A stretch of 64,000 nt of DNA from Rohdeia mirabilis (GTDB lineage Bacteria > Planctomycetota > UBA1135 > GCA-002686595). The DNA is taken from positions 2,232,001 through 2,296,000 of the forward strand of contig CP036290.1 in assembly GCA_007750655.1 (NCBI GenBank), read 5' to 3'. Positions 58,637 to 64,000 of the stretch are shown one piece after another; position 1 is the stretch's first letter; each line of letters opens with the position of its first letter. A program made the translations under genes and the position numbers. The notes beneath the pieces are model-generated. The model was not told the origin of the DNA, did not search any database, and worked only from the letters and a program-made list of their open reading frames with translations.

Positions 58637-61006
58637 TCAGAGCAGCTCGGCGCGCTTGCGCACCAGCCATTCGGTCGCCAGGAGGGCGAGGATGCCGAGC
58701 AGGACGCTCCAACGGTCCCAGAAGTCCTCCAGGGAGGAGTTCATCGGCTCGCGGCGTTCGCGACCCTCGTCGAAGGCCGCGAGGACGTCCCGCCAGCTGC
58801 CCACGACGGCCGAAGTGCCGCCGGAAAGGCGCGCCGCGGCCGCGAGCAGGGCCGGATCGGGGGTCGGGTCCGCGTTCTCCTTGGAGGGCAGGACGACCTC
58901 GAAGGCCACGCTCGCTGCGCGCCGACCCTCGGTCTCGACCCAGGCCCCGTAGGTCCCCGGCTGGTCGAGGTCGATCTCGCCGCCGAACGTGCCGGGTCGC
59001 CCCGGGTCGGCCTCGAGCACGACGCTGCGCTGTTCGCCGCTCTCGTCCTCGATCTCGACGCGCACGCTCTCCTGTTCGGACGGGCGCCAGTCGGGTCCGA
59101 GCAGTCGCACCTCGAGCGGGACCGCTTCGTCGAGACCGTAGCGCGAGCGCGGGGTCTCGAGGCGCACGCGGCGGTCGCCCGATCGCAGGCGACCCAGCGA
59201 CAACCAGCGGATCGCGCTCTTCCAGAAGCGTTCGAAGTAGCGCGGTCCGTACTGCCACTGCCAGCGCCAGGTCGAATCGAGTGCGAGGAACAGCGTGCGC
59301 CCCTGCGGGTAGTAGCCGGCGACGAGCAGCGGCCGGCGACCGAAGCGGTTCTCGTCGTTGGGGTGGCGCAGCAGCACGTCCGCGGACGTCTTGGCGCGCG
59401 TCACGCCCGAATACCAGAACACGCCCTGCAGACCGTCCTCGTCCTCCCACAGGCGGCGGTTGGTGTCCGGGTCCGGGTGCAGCCGCACGATCTCGTGGGG
59501 GACCGACGCGTTCTCGAGCACCGGCCGGAACGGCTTGGTCGTGTCGAGCTCGAAGAACAGGTCCTCGCTCGTGTCCACGATCACCGGCAAGAGGTCCTCG
59601 AGCGGCGTGCCGAGCAGCGCGCGCGGGTTGTCCTGTTCACCCGCCTGGAACATGAGTCCACCGCCCGACTCGACGAAGCTCACCAGCGCGGCGGCGAAGG
59701 CCTCGCCGTCGGCGGGGTCGTCGAAGAGGCGGTACGGGTTCACGTCGCCGAGGATGACCACGTCGTACGCGTCGAGCAGTTCCTCGCGCGTGGTGGGCAG
59801 GCGTTCGAGCGGCTTCGATCCCGGTCCGTGCTCCTGCGGGAAGCCGGGCGAACTCTCCTGCAGCCAGGCCTGGAACTCGATGTCCTTCTCGGCGCGCTTG
59901 AGGAAGTCGAGCGCGAGCCTGCGGTACTCCCAGCGCGGGTAGCCCTCGACGTAGAGCACGCGCACCTTCTCCGGCGAGACGCGCACGGCGACGCTGGCCG
60001 AGTTGTCGTCGACCAGAGTCTCGTCCTCGAGCGGCGGAACGGTCAGTTCGAGTCGCCGTTCACCGGACTCGGCGTCGCCGGGACCGGGCGGCGCGACCAG
60101 GACGACGCGGCGTCCGGCGGCCTCGAGTTCGACCTCGCGACTGTCGAGCAGTTCGCGCGTGCCGGCCTCGGTCACTTCCTCGAGCAGCACTTCGACGCGC
60201 CGTCCGATCGCCGCGCCGCGACCCTGCACGCGCACGGCGAACGAGAGTTCGTCGCCCTCGAGCGCCGACGCCGGTGCTTCGACCAGCTCCAGCACGGCGT
60301 TCTTCAACGGGCGGGTGTCCCCGACGACGACGCTGTGGACCTCGAGGCCCGCGATGGACGCGACGCGCGCGCCCTCGAGCACGTCGGCGCCGCCGTTGCT
60401 GCGACCGTCCGTGAGCACCAGCAGCGCGACCGGGTGGCGACCGCGGTAGCGCGAGACGGCCGTCGTGATCGCGTCGCCCAGGTGCGTGGCGTCGCCGCGC
60501 GCGTCGAGCGCCTCGGTGCCGTCGACCGGTCGCGTCTCGCGGTCGAACGCGAGCGTGTTCACGACCCAGCCGCGATCGGCGAGCGGTCCCGTGAAGCCGC
60601 GATCGAGCAGACGCGTGGCCACGTCGAGTCGTGAGGCGTCGGGGCCGAGGCCGAGGTCGGCGATCGCGCGCCGCGCCGCCTCGTCGTCCGCGTAGGCGTC
60701 CGAGCGACGCATCGAGGCGGAATCGTCCAGGAGCACCATGACCTCGGGGCTCAGGACCTCCTCCTGCGAACGCACCAGCGCCGGGCGCGCGAGGATCGCC
60801 GCGACCGCCACCAGCGCGGCGAAGCGCAGTCCGGTCAACGTCCAGCGCACGCCGGGGCGCACGGGTTCGGACCTGTAGCAGAACCAGGCCAGCGCGAAGA
60901 GTGCCGGAAGCACGACGAGTCCGACGACCCAGGCGGGCGGCAGGTCGAGCCAGCGCAGTTCGGCGGTCGGGCGCAGTTCGCCGAGCGCATCTTGGAGCGC
61001 GAACAT
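58637..61006 (-). CDS. VWA-domain membrane protein
   Basis: 789 aa. Transmembrane helices at about 26-45 (AWVVGLVVLPALFALAWFCY) and 58-75 (GLRFAALVAVAAILARPALV) and one at the extreme C-terminus (WSVLLGILALLATEWLVRKRAELL). After them lies a von Willebrand A domain with MIDAS elements DDSAS (VMVLLDDSASMRRS) and LLVLTDGRSNGG. The middle has a glutamine-amidotransferase-like segment (YDVVILGDVNPYRLFDDPADGEAFAAALVSFVESGGGLMFQAG) common in planctomycete BatA-neighbour proteins, without visible catalytic Cys. Start ATG 61006 overlaps the upstream stop by one base (TGATG), better than an ATG 93 bases further upstream. Confidence 0.87.
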   Translation of the reverse strand: MFALQDALGELRPTAELRWLDLPPAWVVGLVVLPALFALAWFCYRSEPVRPGVRWTLTGLRFAALVAVAAILARPALVRSQEEVLSPEVMVLLDDSASMRRSDAYADDEAARRAIADLGLGPDASRLDVATRLLDRGFTGPLADRGWVVNTLAFDRETRPVDGTEALDARGDATHLGDAITTAVSRYRGRHPVALLVLTDGRSNGGADVLEGARVASIAGLEVHSVVVGDTRPLKNAVLELVEAPASALEGDELSFAVRVQGRGAAIGRRVEVLLEEVTEAGTRELLDSREVELEAAGRRVVLVAPPGPGDAESGERRLELTVPPLEDETLVDDNSASVAVRVSPEKVRVLYVEGYPRWEYRRLALDFLKRAEKDIEFQAWLQESSPGFPQEHGPGSKPLERLPTTREELLDAYDVVILGDVNPYRLFDDPADGEAFAAALVSFVESGGGLMFQAGEQDNPRALLGTPLEDLLPVIVDTSEDLFFELDTTKPFRPVLENASVPHEIVRLHPDPDTNRRLWEDEDGLQGVFWYSGVTRAKTSADVLLRHPNDENRFGRRPLLVAGYYPQGRTLFLALDSTWRWQWQYGPRYFERFWKSAIRWLSLGRLRSGDRRVRLETPRSRYGLDEAVPLEVRLLGPDWRPSEQESVRVEIEDESGEQRSVVLEADPGRPGTFGGEIDLDQPGTYGAWVETEGRRAASVAFEVVLPSKENADPTPDPALLAAAARLSGGTSAVVGSWRDVLAAFDEGRERREPMNSSLEDFWDRWSVLLGILALLATEWLVRKRAELL

Positions 61007-63273
61007 CAGGCGGTCCCCCTGCGGCGCGAACCGATGAAGGCGGAGTACAGCGATTCGATCACGAGGAAGGCCAGGACGAGCGCGATCAGAGGACGCCACA
61101 GCTCGCCGCTCGCGCCCTGCGACGCGCCGGCCTCGGCGCGGTCCTCACCGACCGAACGGCCAGCGATCAGAGCGGGGTGCACGGACTCGAGCTCGCCGCC
61201 GCTGTAGCGCACGAGGTCGCCCTCGGAAGCGTCGAAGCCCACCGCGAAGTGCGCGACGATCTCGCCCGCGACCTCCGCGCTCCAGATGCCGGGGACGTCC
61301 GCCGCGGACTCGACCACGAGCGACCAGCGTTCGCCTTCGATGTCGACGGGCTCGGCGTCGATCTCGCGTCGCCGACCGTCCGGCAGGATGGCCACGGGCT
61401 GGCGCGGGAAGCCGTCCGTCTCGACGACCAGCGTGTCGCCGATCTCCACGTTCACGGGCGGGAGCGGACGACGCGCGGCGAAGCGCAGCCACTCGTGCGC
61501 CAGGGGCACGAGCGTCTTCGGCGACTGGGGCAGGCGCGTCCAGGCCGGGTCGATCGACGTGGTGAACAGGTAGGTGCGCCCGCGGCCGAAGTCCCGTTCG
61601 ACGAGCAGCGGCGCGCCACCGTCGTCGAGGTCGATGAGGACGCGCGCGTTGGGCAACGGCACGCAGGCCACGTACTCGAAGATCGGGACCTCGACCAGGA
61701 GGCGGCGGAAGCGCTCGTCGGCGAAGAAGCGCAGCGCGGGGTGCGCGGCGTCGAACGACTGGACGCGGTAGTACTCGCGGCGACGGTCCGACACGGCGCG
61801 CGCGCCGAGCAGGCGCGCGGGCAACAGTCCCGTCCCGTCGTCCGAGAACAGCCGTTCGCCGAACGTGGCGGGAGCGATCGCGTCGCCCATCGAGAAGACC
61901 AGTGCGCCGCCCGCGCGCACCCAGTCGGTGAGTCGGTCGATCGTGCGCGTGGACACCTGCGACACGTTCGCGAGCCAGATCACATCGGCGCTCGCGAGCT
62001 CGACGCTGCCGGCCTCCAGCTCGGCGGGCAGGACGATGCGCGGTTCGAACGGCGCCGTGCCCTCGAGCGCGAAGCCCGCCTCGGCCGGCGGCGCGAGCAC
62101 GGCCGCCAACAGGCCGACCTCGTCGAATTCGATCGAGTCGTCGCTCGGCGCACCGTTGACGAGCAGGACGCGCACGGGCGGTGCGACCTCGACGACTCGG
62201 CTGCGTTCGTCGTCGACCGCGAGGCCGTCGGCGGCGATCGAGGCCGTGAGTCGGCGTGCACCTGAGGCCTGCCAGCGCACGGTGAAGGTGGTGCTCGCGG
62301 TCGCTCCGGCCGCGATGTCGACGGCCTGCACCGGAAGGCGTGTGTCCTCGACCGCGAGCGCGACGCGCAGTGCGGAGATCGGATCGGGTCCGAAGTTGCG
62401 CACGGTCACCTCGACGCGCGCCGGTGCGCCGATCGAGGGCGCCGGGCCGAGCACCTCGAGGCCCACGACGCCGGCGTTCGCGGGCTGCGTGGTGCCGGAG
62501 CCGAGGTCCTCGACCACGAGGCGCGTTCCGCGCTGTTCCAGTCGGTCGAGTGCCGGACCGAGGCGGGGGCGCGCGCCGACCTCGGTCGCGTCGTCGCCGT
62601 CCGTCACGTCGCTCGACCCCGCACCCGCCACGTCCGTCGCACCGCCGCGCTCGAGGAAGGTGCCCCGCTGCATGTCGGTCAGAAGGCGCACCTCGACGTC
62701 GGTACCCCACTCGTCGATGCACTCGGTCACCAGTGCCAGTGCACCGACCAGGTCCGCGGCGGTGGGGGACGGTGCCTCGAGCGCGTCGATCACCGCGAGC
62801 GCCTCGCGCACGGAACGGCCGCTGGCCTGGCGCGGGGCGTCGTCCACCAGGATGAGGCGCACGCGGTCGCCCTTCGACTCGTCCAGTTCCTCGGTCAGGT
62901 CGCGCGCGCGCGCCACGATCGACTGGAAGACGCTGCCCAGACCTTCGCGGTAGTCGGTCGAGGCCGACGTGTCGACCATCAGCACGAGGTCGCGTCGCCG
63001 CTCGCCGAGTCCGGTCAGCAGGGAGTCGCCGCCCACGAACGGCCGCGCGAGCGCGAATCCGAGCAGACCGACCGCGAGCATGCGGAGCAGGAGCAGCAAC
63101 AGGCTCTCGAGCCGCGCGCGGCGCCGCGTGCGCTTGTGCGCGGCCATGACGAACCGCATCGCACCGAAGCTCAACGGCCGGTGGCGCCGGCGGTTGAGCA
63201 GGTGGATGACGAGCGGCACGACGGCCAGGAACGCTCCGAACGCGAGCGCGGGATTGGCGAACCCGTCGATCAT
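61006..63273 (-). CDS. BatA-type membrane protein with VWA domain
   Basis: 755 aa. The N-terminus MIDGFANPALAFGAFLAVVPLVIHLLNRRRHRPLSFGAMRFV is the diagnostic BatA N-terminal domain: a helix followed by a short basic loop. A second helix lies near 55-75 (LLLLLLRMLAVGLLGFALARPF). The VWA-like domain has VLMVDTSASTDYR (MIDAS DTSAS) and VRLLTDMQRG, and the protein ends with a helix (LIALVLAFLVIESLYSAF). Central beta-sandwich and amidotransferase-like parts (VIWLANVSQVSTRTIDRLTDWVRAGGALVFSMGD) match its neighbour. These proteins accompany MoxR ATPases and DUF58 proteins. It starts 22 bases after the DUF58 gene. Confidence 0.88.
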   Translation of the reverse strand: MIDGFANPALAFGAFLAVVPLVIHLLNRRRHRPLSFGAMRFVMAAHKRTRRRARLESLLLLLLRMLAVGLLGFALARPFVGGDSLLTGLGERRRDLVLMVDTSASTDYREGLGSVFQSIVARARDLTEELDESKGDRVRLILVDDAPRQASGRSVREALAVIDALEAPSPTAADLVGALALVTECIDEWGTDVEVRLLTDMQRGTFLERGGATDVAGAGSSDVTDGDDATEVGARPRLGPALDRLEQRGTRLVVEDLGSGTTQPANAGVVGLEVLGPAPSIGAPARVEVTVRNFGPDPISALRVALAVEDTRLPVQAVDIAAGATASTTFTVRWQASGARRLTASIAADGLAVDDERSRVVEVAPPVRVLLVNGAPSDDSIEFDEVGLLAAVLAPPAEAGFALEGTAPFEPRIVLPAELEAGSVELASADVIWLANVSQVSTRTIDRLTDWVRAGGALVFSMGDAIAPATFGERLFSDDGTGLLPARLLGARAVSDRRREYYRVQSFDAAHPALRFFADERFRRLLVEVPIFEYVACVPLPNARVLIDLDDGGAPLLVERDFGRGRTYLFTTSIDPAWTRLPQSPKTLVPLAHEWLRFAARRPLPPVNVEIGDTLVVETDGFPRQPVAILPDGRRREIDAEPVDIEGERWSLVVESAADVPGIWSAEVAGEIVAHFAVGFDASEGDLVRYSGGELESVHPALIAGRSVGEDRAEAGASQGASGELWRPLIALVLAFLVIESLYSAFIGSRRRGTA

Positions 63274-63295
63274 CGCTGGATCCCGGTACTGTCGC

Positions 63296-64000
63296 TCATC
63301 GCTTGGTGCGGCGCGCCATGCGACGCGACAGGAAGGCGGACAGGGCAACGTCGAGGGCCGTGGCGGTCGACATGGTCACGAAGTCCACACCCAACGCGCG
63401 GCAGCCGGAGGCCAGCGTCTCGGTGTGCTTGCGCAGTTCGTCGAGGTAGGCGTCGCGCACGGTGCGCGCGTCGATCTTCAAGGTCTCGCCGGACTCGAGC
63501 GGTTCGAGCTTGAGGTGGCCGTCGAACGCGAAGTCCTGCTCGGCCGGATCGACCACCTGCAACAGGATCGGCTCGTGGCCGGCCATGTGCAGGCGCCGGA
63601 CGCCGTCGACGATGCGATCGGCGTCGTCGAAGAAGTCGGAGATGACGATCACGATGCCGCGCCGGCGCAGGCGTTCCGACAGGCCGATCAACAGGTCGCC
63701 CACGTGGGTGTCGCCGCCGGCCTGGGTCGCCTCGAGTTCGCGGAAGAGCGTCAACGCCTGCGGCGCGCCGCCGCCGGGCGGGACCTCGCGTCGCAGCTTC
63801 TCGTCGAAGATCACGAGGCCCGCGTAGTCGCGACTGCGCAGGATCAGATAGGTCAGCGCCGCCGCGCACCACTTGGCATACACGAGCTTCGTGCGACCCG
63901 CCGTGCCGAAGTCCATCGAGCGGCTGGCGTCGACGGCGACGTAGCACGAGAAGTTGGTCTCCTCGATGAACTCCTTGACGACCAGGCGTCCGGTCTTCGC
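63296..64000 (-). CDS. DUF58 domain protein, C-terminal part (5' end outside window)
   Basis: Partial: 234 codons are visible and the frame is open to the window edge. The segment CYVAVDASRSMDFGTAGRTKLVYAKWCAAALTYLILRSRDYAGLVIF is the DUF58 signature with a VWA-like MIDAS (DASRS). ISDFFDDADRIVDGVRRLHMAGHEPILLQVVDPAEQDFAF follows, ending in SRRMARRTKR. DUF58 proteins are encoded beside MoxR AAA+ ATPases and BatA/VWA proteins, where the ATPase is thought to act as a chaperone for VWA proteins. A MoxR gene is therefore expected just outside the window at the 5' side. Confidence 0.93.
   Translation of the reverse strand, partial: AKTGRLVVKEFIEETNFSCYVAVDASRSMDFGTAGRTKLVYAKWCAAALTYLILRSRDYAGLVIFDEKLRREVPPGGGAPQALTLFRELEATQAGGDTHVGDLLIGLSERLRRRGIVIVISDFFDDADRIVDGVRRLHMAGHEPILLQVVDPAEQDFAFDGHLKLEPLESGETLKIDARTVRDAYLDELRKHTETLASGCRALGVDFVTMSTATALDVALSAFLSRRMARRTKR

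Overview
The window is high-GC bacterial chromosome (about 70% GC by eye) with dense, mostly tightly packed genes. Housekeeping genes (cysS, nusA-infB-rbfA, thiS-thiG, an RlmI-type methyltransferase) sit beside features common in Planctomycetota: a Ser/Thr kinase fused to an ATPase, an ECF sigma factor paired with a membrane anti-sigma-like protein, many secreted proteins of unknown function, and a very long DUF58/BatA/VWA operon with squalene-cyclase-like repeat proteins and a DUF4175-like protein. A planctomycete outside the well-studied orders is my best guess; no rRNA is present to confirm it.

Layout. 36-3644 (-): kinase/ATPase/TPR regulator, divergent from cysS (3844-5265). 5358-9833 (+): two exported proteins of unknown function. 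9872-12527 (-): SGNH hydrolase-like protein and MBOAT acyltransferase, probably a polysaccharide O-acetylation pair. 12758-17453 (+): ECF sigma factor, anti-sigma-like protein with a perfect 18-bp tandem repeat, and a secreted protein, ending at a perfect 18-bp-stem hairpin. 17658-22653 (-): rbfA, infB, nusA. 23167-26903 (+): an enhancer-binding-type AAA+ regulator coupled to a HEAT/TPR membrane protein. 27217-32248 (+): rlmI-like, thiS, thiG, a degenerate CPBP-type membrane protein, gamma-carbonic-anhydrase-like protein and a sugar nucleotidyltransferase. 32504-36834 (+): a fused 4Fe-4S/NrfD subunit and a molybdopterin oxidoreductase. 36869-40464 (-): four overlapping genes (two small membrane proteins, metallophosphoesterase, GT-C-like membrane protein). 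40628-45187 (+): PhoX-like phosphatase and a GGDEF-EAL protein with a split pseudo-receiver. 45212-64000 (-): one long operon that continues beyond the window.

The 45-64 kb operon is the most system-like part. In transcription order it encodes DUF58 protein (partial), BatA-type VWA membrane protein, second VWA membrane protein, a 1508-aa TPR/PQQ-like exported protein, an alpha/alpha-toroid repeat protein ending in LPIFQR, a DUF4175-like membrane protein, a 1044-aa exported coiled-coil protein with a poly-Gln tract, a small exported poly-Gln protein, and a second toroid protein also ending in LPIFQR. Several stop and start codons overlap (ATGA or TGATG). I infer a co-assembled envelope or periplasmic machine; its function is unknown to me.

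Transcription and translation signals. Shine-Dalgarno sequences are scarce but clear at 13453, 15627 and 42800. Several first genes of transcription units have a TANNNT-like -10 element whose last T lies 5-6 bases before the chosen start codon (7215, 23167, 40464, 58542), which suggests leaderless mRNAs. I saw no tRNA, rRNA, CRISPR array, insertion sequence or phage gene.
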